Shown piece after piece: positions 21,734 through 32,111 of a stretch of DNA of 64,000 nt. The DNA is taken from contig KZ111149.1 in assembly GCA_002077045.2 (NCBI GenBank), positions 1,152,915-1,216,914 on the forward strand, written 5' to 3'. The stretch's first letter is position 1, and the number at the start of each line of letters is the position of its first letter. The notes beneath the pieces are model-generated. The model saw nothing but the letters and a program-made list of their open reading frames with translations. It was not told the origin of the DNA and made no database searches. The stretch is from Rachicladosporium sp. CCFEE 5018 (lineage: Eukaryota; Ascomycota; Dothideomycetes; Cladosporiales; Cladosporiaceae). The position numbers and the translations under genes were made by a program.

Positions 21734-24700
21734 CTACTCGTTAGACCGTGAGCGACGAGATCGGCGCTTGACCACACTCTCAGCGGCACTTGCTTGGAGC
21801 TCTGCAGACTCCTGACGCTGCAAAGACTTGCGCACTTTCTTCGTTCGCGACCTGCGTTTGGTCTTCTCTCCCCCTTCTTCGGCAGCATTTTGGACCGCTT
21901 CGTCTCCACTGCCACGGCGTGCCACTTCTGCGGCGTCGACATTGCCGCCACTCGCGGCGTCCGCGGCAGCGGCGACCGCGAACTTCTCTTCTCCAACATC
22001 GTCAATTGCCATCTCACCCTTCCTCGCTTTCTCCATCTCCTCTGCAGTAGCAGGTCGCTTCTTGCCCGTCTTGATGTCCCACACAAAGCCCTCACGCATC
22101 CACATCCACCGTAGACAAGCCCTGAGCTCCTTGTCCAGGGGGAGCACTCTCATCCACTCGGGCTCAAAGTTCGCATCTTCGGCACCCTCACCGTTGAAAT
22201 CTGTTGCCACACCTCGTAGGACGTCCCGGCAGAATATCCGCCAGGAGTCGAGCGCGTAGTGACCACAGCCGGGGAGATGGGCGATCTCGATCAACCCTTC
22301 GATCAGCTCGGAGTCGGATTCAATCACGTCGGCAGGCTTGTACTCTTTGCCATCATACCTATTGGGATAATGCAGTTTTCTGTACCGCACGCCCTTCACC
22401 GGCGGAAACTCCACCCAGGTCTTCGCCAGCCCCAGAATAGTCTTAGTGCGATTATTGGCAAGACCAAGTCGTTCGATGCGGTTAAACAGCTCGCTTGCAT
22501 CGATCGCGGCGAGAGCTTCAGGGGTGGGATATTCTTCTTTCAACGCCCAGAAAACTGGCGCGGCGGTGCGGCCGGTGGTTAAATTCAGGAAGATTACGGC
22601 GACTAGAAGCCAGAAGGGCTCGGTCCAGAGCTTGTCTTGGATGAGGCCGAAGTACTTCTCGGTGATGGGTGGGACAGGGGAGGCGGATGTGCCGGCTGGG
22701 ACACGACGTTTCCTGGTCGTGGAAGAGGTTCGCGGGACTGACGTAACTTCATCAGCGGGTTGAACAGGCGTCTCGGGCGCGGTGGCGTAGGTGCTCGCTT
22801 TTGATGCGTTGCTCTGAGCTTTGCGTCGAGATCGTGTGGGGTAGGTGGTCGCGCTTCCGGGCGTATCGTAGAGTGAAGGTGAGGAATGTGCAGTAAGATC
22901 ATCATCCGCATTGGCATCTGCATCAAGTATATCATGCGGATCAATTGCCTTCCCAGCCCGCTTCTTTCTTGCAGACTTCACAGGAGTGAAGTGCTTGCTC
23001 GTGATGCCGGTCATCTTGCGCTTTTCCCTCACTGTGGGAGACTCGATCCTGCGGTCGAAGTGTTGTATCACCACAAAGGTGTCTGATCCAGCAAGTGCAC
23101 TACTCTCGCTACCAGGCACTACAACATCGTCGATCATTACGTCATTTTCCGGGAGTGAATGACTGCGAGCATAGCGAGCCGACTTTCCAGGCGACGGCTG
23201 CTCCGCTAGCATGGCGTTCATGGCATCGTTGAGGAGCTGTTGACTGGCCTCTTGCGATCTGTCCGGAAGCGCTCCCACAAGCATCTCTTCCTCGATTGTC
23301 TGCATGGCGTCCGCACCATCCAAGTCTTCTGTACTCAACATGTCGCAAGCATCAACACTGGAGTTCAGGTCACCCAGGTCGTTGGTTTGTAGGGTGCCGT
23401 CTGCTTTACTCGCGTGGGCGATATCATCAGTCTCTCCGTCATCTTCGGCGCCGTCCATTACCTCGTCACGGTCCATAGAGCTCCCTGAAATCTCGATTTC
23501 AGGTTCGTTCCCAGCGCCTTCATCGATCTCGTCAGCTGCACTTCTATCGAGATGCATCAGATCCTCATCACCACCGGCGTCAGTCGCAAAATCCTCAACA
23601 TCGACCACATCTTCCACATCTTCCAGGGGCGAAGTCCTCGGGATGGATACAATTGGCGAGACGTATCGAGGTGGCAGCGCGGCTTGCTTCAATCGCTGTA
23701 CTGAACTCAGACCTGAGCTGTTATCGTTTCCACTGTAATCGCTAGGAGTTCCAGTCGCTAGTAGACGCTCCTCGTACTGGTGGTCATGTTGGACCTCACT
23801 GATCGGCAAAGGCCTTGTCGCATCGAATACAGCACTTGAAACATCTGTAATCGTTCGTTCGAGCTCCTCGTCGGAGTGAAGCGCCGCGTCTTCTGTAGGT
23901 GGACTTGACGCCACCGGCTTCTCGGGACTGACCGACTGCGCAACGACTTGTTCGAATAGCGGGACTTCAGTGTTTGGTCGGTCGACTATAGTGACATCGC
24001 CTTCCACTGGACTGTCGCTGATAGGCTGCCAAGTACTTGGGTTGACGTTGATGCCACGAGGTCCGCACGTTTGCTCTCCTTCATCTTCATGCTGAGCTTC
24101 GCCCTGTGAGTACTGTGCAGCGCCGCCCGAGCGCAGAGCATCGAGCTCGATGGTAGGATCATATGCCTCTGCGATAGACTGCGTATGTGGAATGACCGGA
24201 GACGGCACTGGAGACATCGGTTGGGCGACTGACGGTTCCTGCACGCAATCGATAGCAGTCTCAGCTGCATTGCCGTCTGGATCTTCCGCATGTCGCGAGG
24301 CAACAGCGTGCAACGTTGACACAGCAGGACGTTCGGAGCCCTCCACCTGACCGTCGCTAGAATCACTATCTTCATTACCGTCTTCGTCATCGCTGCCATA
24401 TCCTGTGCGACTATTGAGGAAGCTGAGCATCTGCGGAACGCGGTTGATGTCGCTGGGCCGACGCAAACGATCCGGTACGCTGGTGACCTTGGGCTCAACT
24501 CTCATCTTCAGAGCAGAGAGTTGATTTGAGCTACCTGTGCGCATGAAGCTGGGTAGCCTGTCCATGATGCCGCTCTGGTACGAGCGACTAGCCACGCTAG
24601 GAGGCCTTGAACATGCTGACAGCCGTTCATCACGTTCCAACGCCATGTTGTTAGTGCCACCCGGGTGCGCTGCAGTTGTTGCAGAGGACCGGCGTCGTAT

Positions 24701-25342
24701 CTGCGGGACCAGCCTACGATCAGATGCTGGGGAAGTCGCTGCTGAATTCCTGCCATTCAGACGCCCGTGTTGCATGCTTCCATTGCGATCGACCGGCACG
24801 TTCTGGACTAGCGTGATGCTGGGTGCAGATGGCGTTGTGCCTTCAGAGACCTCATCGCTCATCGGCGCCACATCGCGAGCTGGCGGAGAAGGTCGCTCAA
24901 TCCACCGCTTAGTCGGTCTCTGCATCAGCCGGGTCCGTGAGATATCGCATAGACGTGGGTCCGAGCCTTCGCCATCTGCACTGTCATGGTTGGAGTGTAC
25001 ATGCTGACGTGAAGGCTGCTTTGCCCTCGGTTGGAGCTTGCTGCGAGCAGGTGACGCAGACCCAGCATCGCCATGCCTCTTCGCAAGCCTAAGTCTTTGG
25101 CTACGGCGCCAGCGCTTGCGTGCAGCCGCGGACATGCCAACCGGCGGGTCTCCGACATCGAAGACAAATGTTATGGACTGTAGACTTGAATCGACGGTGA
25201 CACTGTCTGCGCGCGACGTTCCTGGGCCGTCTGCTCGACTGATTGAGCTTTCGTCGCTCAGCTTTCGCTTCTTCGCGTGTTGTGATTGATGGTATCGATG
25301 CGATGTTGAGCCATCGAGGTCGTGATGCTTTCGCTTCGCCAT
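21734..25342 (-). CDS. MBD4-like HhH-GPD DNA glycosylase with very long disordered N-terminus
   Basis: An intronless 1202-residue ORF. Residues 1 to about 900 are low complexity, Ser/Asp/Glu/Arg-rich and without a recognised domain; short basic patches (KKRAGKAI; TRSRRKAQS) could be nuclear signals. The C-terminal 250 residues are a DNA glycosylase domain: ITEKYFGLIQDKLWTEPFWL, FLNLTTGRTAA, the helix-hairpin-helix LPGCGHYALDSW, and catalytic Asp near residue 1032 in the position of the MBD4 aspartate (YxxDSWRIF). MBD4 and its fungal relatives remove T or U from G mismatches left by deamination of methylcytosine. No methyl-CpG-binding domain is seen. The gene ends with a Lys/Arg-rich tail. Confidence 0.85.
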   Translation of the reverse strand: MAKRKHHDLDGSTSHRYHQSQHAKKRKLSDESSISRADGPGTSRADSVTVDSSLQSITFVFDVGDPPVGMSAAARKRWRRSQRLRLAKRHGDAGSASPARSKLQPRAKQPSRQHVHSNHDSADGEGSDPRLCDISRTRLMQRPTKRWIERPSPPARDVAPMSDEVSEGTTPSAPSITLVQNVPVDRNGSMQHGRLNGRNSAATSPASDRRLVPQIRRRSSATTAAHPGGTNNMALERDERLSACSRPPSVASRSYQSGIMDRLPSFMRTGSSNQLSALKMRVEPKVTSVPDRLRRPSDINRVPQMLSFLNSRTGYGSDDEDGNEDSDSSDGQVEGSERPAVSTLHAVASRHAEDPDGNAAETAIDCVQEPSVAQPMSPVPSPVIPHTQSIAEAYDPTIELDALRSGGAAQYSQGEAQHEDEGEQTCGPRGINVNPSTWQPISDSPVEGDVTIVDRPNTEVPLFEQVVAQSVSPEKPVASSPPTEDAALHSDEELERTITDVSSAVFDATRPLPISEVQHDHQYEERLLATGTPSDYSGNDNSSGLSSVQRLKQAALPPRYVSPIVSIPRTSPLEDVEDVVDVEDFATDAGGDEDLMHLDRSAADEIDEGAGNEPEIEISGSSMDRDEVMDGAEDDGETDDIAHASKADGTLQTNDLGDLNSSVDACDMLSTEDLDGADAMQTIEEEMLVGALPDRSQEASQQLLNDAMNAMLAEQPSPGKSARYARSHSLPENDVMIDDVVVPGSESSALAGSDTFVVIQHFDRRIESPTVREKRKMTGITSKHFTPVKSARKKRAGKAIDPHDILDADANADDDLTAHSSPSLYDTPGSATTYPTRSRRKAQSNASKASTYATAPETPVQPADEVTSVPRTSSTTRKRRVPAGTSASPVPPITEKYFGLIQDKLWTEPFWLLVAVIFLNLTTGRTAAPVFWALKEEYPTPEALAAIDASELFNRIERLGLANNRTKTILGLAKTWVEFPPVKGVRYRKLHYPNRYDGKEYKPADVIESDSELIEGLIEIAHLPGCGHYALDSWRIFCRDVLRGVATDFNGEGAEDANFEPEWMRVLPLDKELRACLRWMWMREGFVWDIKTGKKRPATAEEMEKARKGEMAIDDVGEEKFAVAAAADAASGGNVDAAEVARRGSGDEAVQNAAEEGGEKTKRRSRTKKVRKSLQRQESAELQASAAESVVKRRSRRSRSNE

Positions 25343-25808
25343 CTGTCCGGCAATCTCCTCAGGTCACACTCATATTGGTACTACACCCGATCCAGAGCAA
25401 AGTTCCAACATGGCCCAAAATGCCAATAGTAGTAATAGCAAGTAATGCAAGTGGAGTGAAGTCAGCATAGGTGAGGTGATAGGTCACAAAGGAGAAGCTT
25501 CGAGCGGACCCCGGTGCGCCTTCCCCGATCGATATGAGTAACACCTCAAGCACCCACATCAATTACAATCTTATCATACCTTCCCTTTCCTGTGAATCTA
25601 GAGACGCTCTCCGTGGCAAAATTACGCCTTTACGCTGGACAGCAACAACGAGTTGTCGATCGATATACTCCGGAGTGGCGTCCGACTGCCAACCACCCCT
25701 GGTGACCACTCTCTCATCGACTGCCAAGACGCAAGTAGACAGTCGTGGTGCACATGATAGTATCACAATACTCTTCAGGACTTCGGGAAAGCGCAGGCAA
25801 ATTTCACC
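25343..25808. promoter_or_regulatory. Divergent promoter region of the glycosylase and NAD+ synthetase genes
   Basis: 466 nt between two head-to-head genes, AT-richer than its surroundings. It must hold both promoters; no specific site recognised. Confidence 0.45.
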
Positions 25809-27929
25809 ATGTCGAGACGGTGCACTTTAGCAACTTGCCAACTAAATCAATGGGTTCTCGATTGGGACGGCAATCGCGATCGTATCGTGCAGGCTATCAT
25901 TGAAGCAAAATCAGCCGGAGCGAGATTAATTCTCACGCCAGAACTCTGTATTCCAGGCTATGGACTGCTTGATCACTGGCTCGAGGACGATGTCTACACC
26001 CACTCCTGGGATATTGTCGCAGAGATCATGGCAAATCCGGACTGTCAAGATATCATTATCGATCTCGGTCTTCCAATACAGCACCGTGGACGAAGCTTCA
26101 ACGCCAGAGTGATCACGCTGAACGGCGAAGTGCTGGCCGTTCGCCCGAAGCTGGACCTTTGCAATGATGGTAACTACAGGGAGATGCGGTACTTCACGCC
26201 GTGGCTACGAGGGAAAGTTCAAGACTACAACTTGCCTCCTGTGATCCAGCAGCTTAAGCGGAAACAGATCAGATGCCGCATCGGTGATGTCGTCTTCGAG
26301 ACGCGCGACACTTCCTTCGCTTCAGAGACTTGTGAGGAGCTCTGGACGCCGAAATCGCCACATCTGGACTACAGTCTCGAGGGCGTAGAGATAATACTTA
26401 ATTCTAGCGGGAGTCATCATGAGTTGCGTAAGCTCGATACTCGCATCAACCTCGTCAGAGAGGCGACCGAGACGACTGGAGGCGTCTACATGTACTCAAA
26501 TCAACGTGGATGCGACGGCGACCGACTCTACTACGACGGATGTGCACTCATCGCGATCCATGGACAGGTGCTGGCTCAGGGCTCGCAATTCTCTCTTCGC
26601 GATGTCGAGGTTCACACAGCGACTGTCAGTCTGAAAAGGATCTGGGCTTCAAGGACATCGCGAAGCAGAGGTATGCAGGGCAACGATCCCACTGTACGTG
26701 AGTTTGAGCGGGTACGAGTTGACTTCAACGTCTGCCACTCTTCGCAATTGTCGGGTTCAAAGTACAGCCCAACCCTACCTCGGCCCCCGCGCTATCACGT
26801 CCCAGAAGAGGAGATTGCTCTTGGTCCAGCATGCTGGCTGTGGGATTACCTACGACGAAGCAAACAAGGAGGCTACCTCGTTCCTCTCAGTGGCGGCATC
26901 GACAGCTGCGCGACTGCCGCCATCGTCTTCAGCATGTGCCGTCTGGTCATACAGGAAGTCCAGGCAGGCAATGCCGTAGTCATCGCCGACGCTGAACGCC
27001 TTTACGGCGACCATATCGACAACTCCATCACGCCTCAACAGTTCTGCAATAAGATCTTTACCACCGTCTTCATGGGCATGAAAGAGCAATCCTCTAAGGA
27101 GACCCGCGAACGCGCCGCCGACCTCGCGAAAGCCATAGGTTCCCACCACGTCAACACAAACATCGACCCAATGTTCAATGCCCTCTCTGAAGTCGTCACA
27201 TCAGTGCTAGACTTCACTCCCAATTTCAAAACATCCGGTGGCAGCTGGTCCGAGAACCTTGCGCTTCAGAACTTTCAGTCCCGCTCGCGCATGGTGCTAG
27301 CCTACGGCCTCGCGCAACTCATTCCCAGCTCCCGCGGTAGCGCCGGAAATCTGCTAGTCCTCGGCTCTGCGAACGTAGACGAGTGCTTGCGCGGGTACCT
27401 AACGAAATACGACTGCTCATCCGCAGACATTAATCCCATCGGCGGCATCTCCAAAACGGACCTCAAGCGCTTCATAGCCTGGGCTGAGATCCACTTCAAT
27501 CTTCCGATCCTGCATTCCTTCCTCACAGCGGTACCCACAGCAGAGCTCGAACCCATCACGGAATCCTACGTCCAGTCCGACGAAGCGGACATGGGCTTCA
27601 CCTACGACGAGCTCTCCACGCTCGGCCGTCTACGCAAAACGATGAAGCTAGGTATGGTAGGCATGTTTGAGGAACTGCTTGAGGACTGGAGCGGGCACAT
27701 GAAGCCCAGACAAATCTACGCGAAGGTGGCGGATTTCATGAAGTTCTACGCAATCAACCGGCATAAGATGACTACGATGACGCCGGGGTTGTATTTGGAG
27801 AGCTACACGCCGGATGACAATCGATTTGATTTGAGGCCGTTTTTGTATCCTGTCATGTTTCCGTTTGAAAGGCGGAAAATCGAAAATATGCTCAGGCAGA
27901 TGGAGGAGGGTGAGGTGTCACGCAATTGA
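25809..27929 (+). CDS. QNS1: Glutamine-dependent NAD+ synthetase
   Basis: An intronless 706-residue ORF, close to the usual length of about 710. The N-terminal nitrilase-type glutaminase domain has its catalytic triad E45 (PELCIPGYG), K114 (RPKLDLCNDGNYRE) and C175 (ETCEELWTP). The C-terminal synthetase domain has the PP-loop SGGIDSCATA at residue 361 onward and the later ANVDECLRGYLTKYDCSSADINPIGG segment (shown here only as a landmark: NVDECLRGYLTKYD). The enzyme converts nicotinic acid adenine dinucleotide to NAD+ with ATP and ammonia channelled from glutamine; it is the last step of both de novo and salvage routes, in the cytosol and nucleus. Confidence 0.96.
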   Translation: MSRRCTLATCQLNQWVLDWDGNRDRIVQAIIEAKSAGARLILTPELCIPGYGLLDHWLEDDVYTHSWDIVAEIMANPDCQDIIIDLGLPIQHRGRSFNARVITLNGEVLAVRPKLDLCNDGNYREMRYFTPWLRGKVQDYNLPPVIQQLKRKQIRCRIGDVVFETRDTSFASETCEELWTPKSPHLDYSLEGVEIILNSSGSHHELRKLDTRINLVREATETTGGVYMYSNQRGCDGDRLYYDGCALIAIHGQVLAQGSQFSLRDVEVHTATVSLKRIWASRTSRSRGMQGNDPTVREFERVRVDFNVCHSSQLSGSKYSPTLPRPPRYHVPEEEIALGPACWLWDYLRRSKQGGYLVPLSGGIDSCATAAIVFSMCRLVIQEVQAGNAVVIADAERLYGDHIDNSITPQQFCNKIFTTVFMGMKEQSSKETRERAADLAKAIGSHHVNTNIDPMFNALSEVVTSVLDFTPNFKTSGGSWSENLALQNFQSRSRMVLAYGLAQLIPSSRGSAGNLLVLGSANVDECLRGYLTKYDCSSADINPIGGISKTDLKRFIAWAEIHFNLPILHSFLTAVPTAELEPITESYVQSDEADMGFTYDELSTLGRLRKTMKLGMVGMFEELLEDWSGHMKPRQIYAKVADFMKFYAINRHKMTTMTPGLYLESYTPDDNRFDLRPFLYPVMFPFERRKIENMLRQMEEGEVSRN

Positions 27930-29200
27930 CAAAATGAGCGGACTACACGAGAAGTCCTCATGGCCGACTGTGCTAGCATACATTGCACTGCAACAACGGA
28001 TCGCTGCCAGCGCTGCCCTGGAGACCGATGTACTGCTCGGTCGCAAGGTTGGAAATGTGGCTGGTGTGGTACAGGTCGCGCATGTGTGTGGTGGTACGGA
28101 CATGCAGGCACAGGCGCGTTGTCATGTTGCGTATGGGATGTGATATGTGCCTTACTTTGGGCGAGCAGAGGATGAAACAGGCACGACTTATCGCTACCGA
28201 GTCTGGATCTGCCAGGCTTTATGGGTTGGCCAATTGGAATTGAGCCGCGTGTGATCGCCTGCAGCTGTCGAGGATTGCCGAAGTCTAAAAATTGGGCTGC
28301 ACGATATTGAGGATCGTCGAGAGATGCATAAGAAGGGATAAATACGATACTGTGGACGTGAAAAGGAAAGCCCGATGTTAGAAAGGCAACGCCATCTTCT
28401 GCAGGAAGCCGGGGGACTACAGAGATCAAGGTGGCCATCTTCGGTGCAATCCCATTCTCGCAGTATCCCACGTGTCGGTAGAGCAGACTAGACCAATTGG
28501 GATTCACCACTACACTGATGAGAGGCCACACTAAATACCAAACAAAGAAAGGAGTGCATACAGCGATCGATCCTACGAGATCCTCATCGACACCGCGTTC
28601 GCATTGAGATACTCCCCCGTCCGCAATGATAATGCGACACCTGTGAACCTGATCATGTCTTGGCGTGAGCGACACGGATGCTGGATGCCATCAGTCTTGA
28701 GAAGTAGCAACAGCTTCCACGCGAACGAGTAGTGTATAGAACGTCCGAGTGCTTCCACGATGCTACAGATACAAGCTTGTCCATTGTAAAGAGCCTCAGA
28801 CGGTGCAGCTGTCAAGTATGCCGGCTGACCGTTTTGATGCGCATTTAGTTTCATTAGCGTGAGGTTGTGGGGGTTCTGTAGGACGCCATGTCTGAGGATC
28901 TTGCAACGGCGCGCGGAAATGCTCGCGGACGCGGATCTGATATCGCGGGAGGGCAGATGTCTCGGGGAGTAGGGCAAATACAGGTTCATAGCGTGTTGTT
29001 GTCATTATGCGAGTGTGCCTAGAGAAGAGATGGCTGACGTCGAAGGAAGTGCGAGCATTCAAGGTTAGAGGTGCGGGCCCTTACCCGCGACGAACAGGGC
29101 GGTCCACGCCCGCCTACCTTACGTTTACCTTGTGATCACACACCACATACATGCAACACACGTCAGATTCGAGCATTTGTACAGTTATGAACTATACGAG
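27930..29200. other. Intergenic region (1.27 kb), no gene recognised
   Basis: Minus-strand ORFs of 290 and 138 codons cover much of this stretch, but the larger runs antisense into the NAD+ synthetase 3' end and neither has protein-like composition or motifs. I see nothing else convincing. Confidence 0.4.
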
Positions 29201-32011
29201 ATGTCTGACCCAGCGCCATACGACCCATCGTCGCGCGCAAGAGACACTTCGGCGCCCTCCACCATAGCCGGAGCCGCGAACGGAGTCACTCTAGACGACG
29301 CGGCCTACTACCTCTCTGCACCGCCAGCACGACAGCAGCAAACCACCCTCGACCCGGCATTACGCGCAGCGCGTGAAGCCTTCTCGCCCGCCATGGCCTC
29401 GACCAGCGGCGAGATGGTCACAGTGCCATACAGGTCATTCCCCTCCACGGGAAAGCTCCGCTCGGCATCTGGACCCGCGAGCAGCAGATCTCTGAACACC
29501 GCAAAATCACAGCCAGTACTGCTGGCGTCACGAGCACCCGGCAGCGTCAAGGACATTGCCAGCAAATTCAACGAACGCGCAGTATCGGGCTCACAGGCAC
29601 CGGCACTTACCGTGCGCACAAGCGATACGCGCTACCATCGCGATATCGGCAAGAGCAAGACTCCCAGTAGTCCGACGAAGACTACCAATGGGATCACGAA
29701 ATTACAGAAGAGGCGACCGGGACAGCCGCCTTCACCACGAAAGAGCGCTTCGTCTTCGGTTGACGGGAACTCCTCTTTCAAGTCGACAAGCACGACCTTG
29801 TCGGCCAAGTCACAGCCACATGCTGCGTTCAGCCCGAAGAAGGCCAAGCCAGTGGAGCAACAGCTCACCAAACCACTGTTCGGCGAGATCACCTCAGATG
29901 GTCGCTGGAACGGTAATTTTGACATGGACCTTGGATCCTACGGATCACTGCCTACATTGCAACCCGCCAGCCGTAGAGCGAGCGACGGGACCATCTCACT
30001 TGGCCACGGAAGAAGCCAGTCGCAGCAAGACCTGCATCCAGGCTTCACTAACACGCTAAGTCACAAGCGTAGCAGGAGCGATATGGACACCTCTTACAGA
30101 CCTGTGCCCGCACCGAGCATGCCCAATCTACAGAATGGCGTGTCACATTCCGCACACTCTGGCGCATTCGACCATACCCACTCGACACAGTCGAAATCGG
30201 CTTCGGCGTCGCATTCTCCCGTTCGCTATGGGCGACGGGGATGTTCCGACTACTCTGCATCTGCTTCACGCGCACAGTCACGTGCAAGGTCCGCCGTGCC
30301 TAATGGAGTCGGCCGCAACAAGCTTGCTAAATCACCTACACGAGTGCAGCACGAGCACGTGAGCGCTTCGAACAGCAAAGCACCAGTAGCACAAAATCGG
30401 AGATACAGCCCGCCAAACCTTCCTTTAAACAACCAAACCCTTTCCGCCAAGATCATTACACCACTACCAAAGACTTCACCACCTCTGCGATCCTCGAGAC
30501 CTCGTCAGCCGGTCAGCGCCGCGACCACAGCTGCGAGTCGAGCCAGAGCAGCAGGTGTGCGAAGTCCAACAAAGCAAAGACCTAGCGAGCAGTGGCTTGG
30601 CAAGCCCTACGATGCTCAGCAAGAGCGAAAGAGACGAGACATACCTGAGCTGCGGAAAGTGGACTTTGCAGCGCGTAGAGAGCGCATACAAAAAGCCATG
30701 TCACGGAACATGGAAGAGCAGCATTCCGGCGACAGCTCGCGCAGTGCATCTAGGAGCAGTCATGCGCGAAGCCAGTCGAGACAGCCGTCGAGTGAGCAGA
30801 GCGAGTTGGACGGGAATGAAGAGATCCCACATTCACGTGTTCACGACAGTGTGCTTGCGGAGGACGAGGGAGTGAATGTGGCAGATCAGCATGCAGCTGA
30901 GGAATTTGAGAGAGAGATTGCGATGGTGATGGATGGTGGTCAGGGTGCCACACCAGCAGGAGAAGAGCAGAAGGATCTCCACATGGGAAGGTTCAGGACC
31001 TTGAGCATCGACACCCATGCGCGACCAGCTGCACACGCAGATCTCGAGCCTGAACCTCATACTGCAGGCACGGATCATACTGTCTTCGACATTGATGTGG
31101 ACGAGAGCCCTGTGCTCGGCCACCTGGCTGAGAGCAGTAAGGTACGGGCTGCCACAGACGATAATGTCAGCCTGCCCAACGGAGCGTCACACATGGCTCC
31201 TCCACTCGAGCGACAGACGACACTCACATCGGCGACATACATGCCGGGAGATCGCACCTCGGGACCATTGCTGAGCGCTGCCAAATACATGTCACCTGTC
31301 AAAGTGACACCACCAGCGGAAGATGCGCCACCCTTAGTAGTGGACGTCCCGAGTCGGAACAGCATGTACGACAATGTAATGTTGCTGCGACAGTCGAGCG
31401 CAACCTCTTCGCTATCAGCAGAAGCCACTGCCTCGACGCACTTCACCGGTTCGTCCGCAAGCCTAGCGAATGGCTGGAACACCGACAACGATCAAGGCTC
31501 GATTCGCATCATGCTGGACGACGAGCCTATCTTGCAGCCAACAAAATATGCTGTCACGCCTGACACACCACCCGACGCTGCTATTACTGCGGGATCGGCA
31601 GTAGTGTTCACGCCAGACGCGTTCGACGGTCCTGCCAGCCTTGGTGACGAGCTTGCGGACGGGCTGATGATCAGACCGACAATCTCAACAGAGGCTGCTA
31701 TACATCTCAGCGATCCCAATAACGTCAAATTAGCGGCAGCAAGCGAAGAAGACTTCGCAGCCCAGATCCGCAAAGCCAACGAGGAGTGGGAGCGTCAGCA
31801 ACGAGGCGAAGAGACAGTCCTGGGTGCTGTGGATGATTCGGAGCCACCACCTCCGCCGCCACCCAAAGACGCTGGGTACACGCCTAGGTCGAGCGTCGGC
31901 CCTGGCAATGCGTCACTACATCCTAGCCTGATCTCTGAGGGCCTGAGGATATCGACGTCTGGTGATTCGGATCTGGCTGCCATACAAGCTGCTGGTCACT
32001 TGCCTGCTGTG
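29201..32011 (+). CDS. Large disordered fungal protein, 3' end lost in the N gap
   Basis: From ATG 29201 the frame is open for about 937 codons to the gap at 32012. The protein is Ser/Pro/Arg-rich throughout, with short conserved-looking islands: PLFGEITSDGRWNGNFDMDL, a KRSRSDMDT segment, a basic stretch before an RRERIQKAMSRNMEEQ helix, an Asp-rich DIDVDESPVLGH, and near the gap a helical FAAQIRKANEEWERQQ followed by PPPPPPPKD. This layout suits a cytoskeleton or polarity scaffold, but I recognise no domain and the C-terminal part, where a catalytic domain might sit, is missing. The in-frame ATG at 29132 is less likely. Confidence 0.7.
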
Positions 32012-32111
32012 NNNNNNNNNNNNNNNNNNNNNNNNNNNNNNNNNNNNNNNNNNNNNNNNNNNNNNNNNNNNNNNNNNNNNNNNNNNNNNNNNNNNNNNNN
32101 NNNNNNNNNNN
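32012..32111. other. Assembly gap, exactly 100 N
   Basis: A run of 100 N, the conventional placeholder for unknown length. It falls between two plus-strand genes, removing the 3' end of one and the 5' end of the next. ORFs that appear to read through it are artefacts. Confidence 0.99.

Noticed and set aside
27803..28675. A 290-codon minus-strand ORF after the NAD+ synthetase gene
   Set aside because: It runs antisense into the end of a solid gene, has no motif and a composition typical of accidental ORFs in GC-rich DNA.
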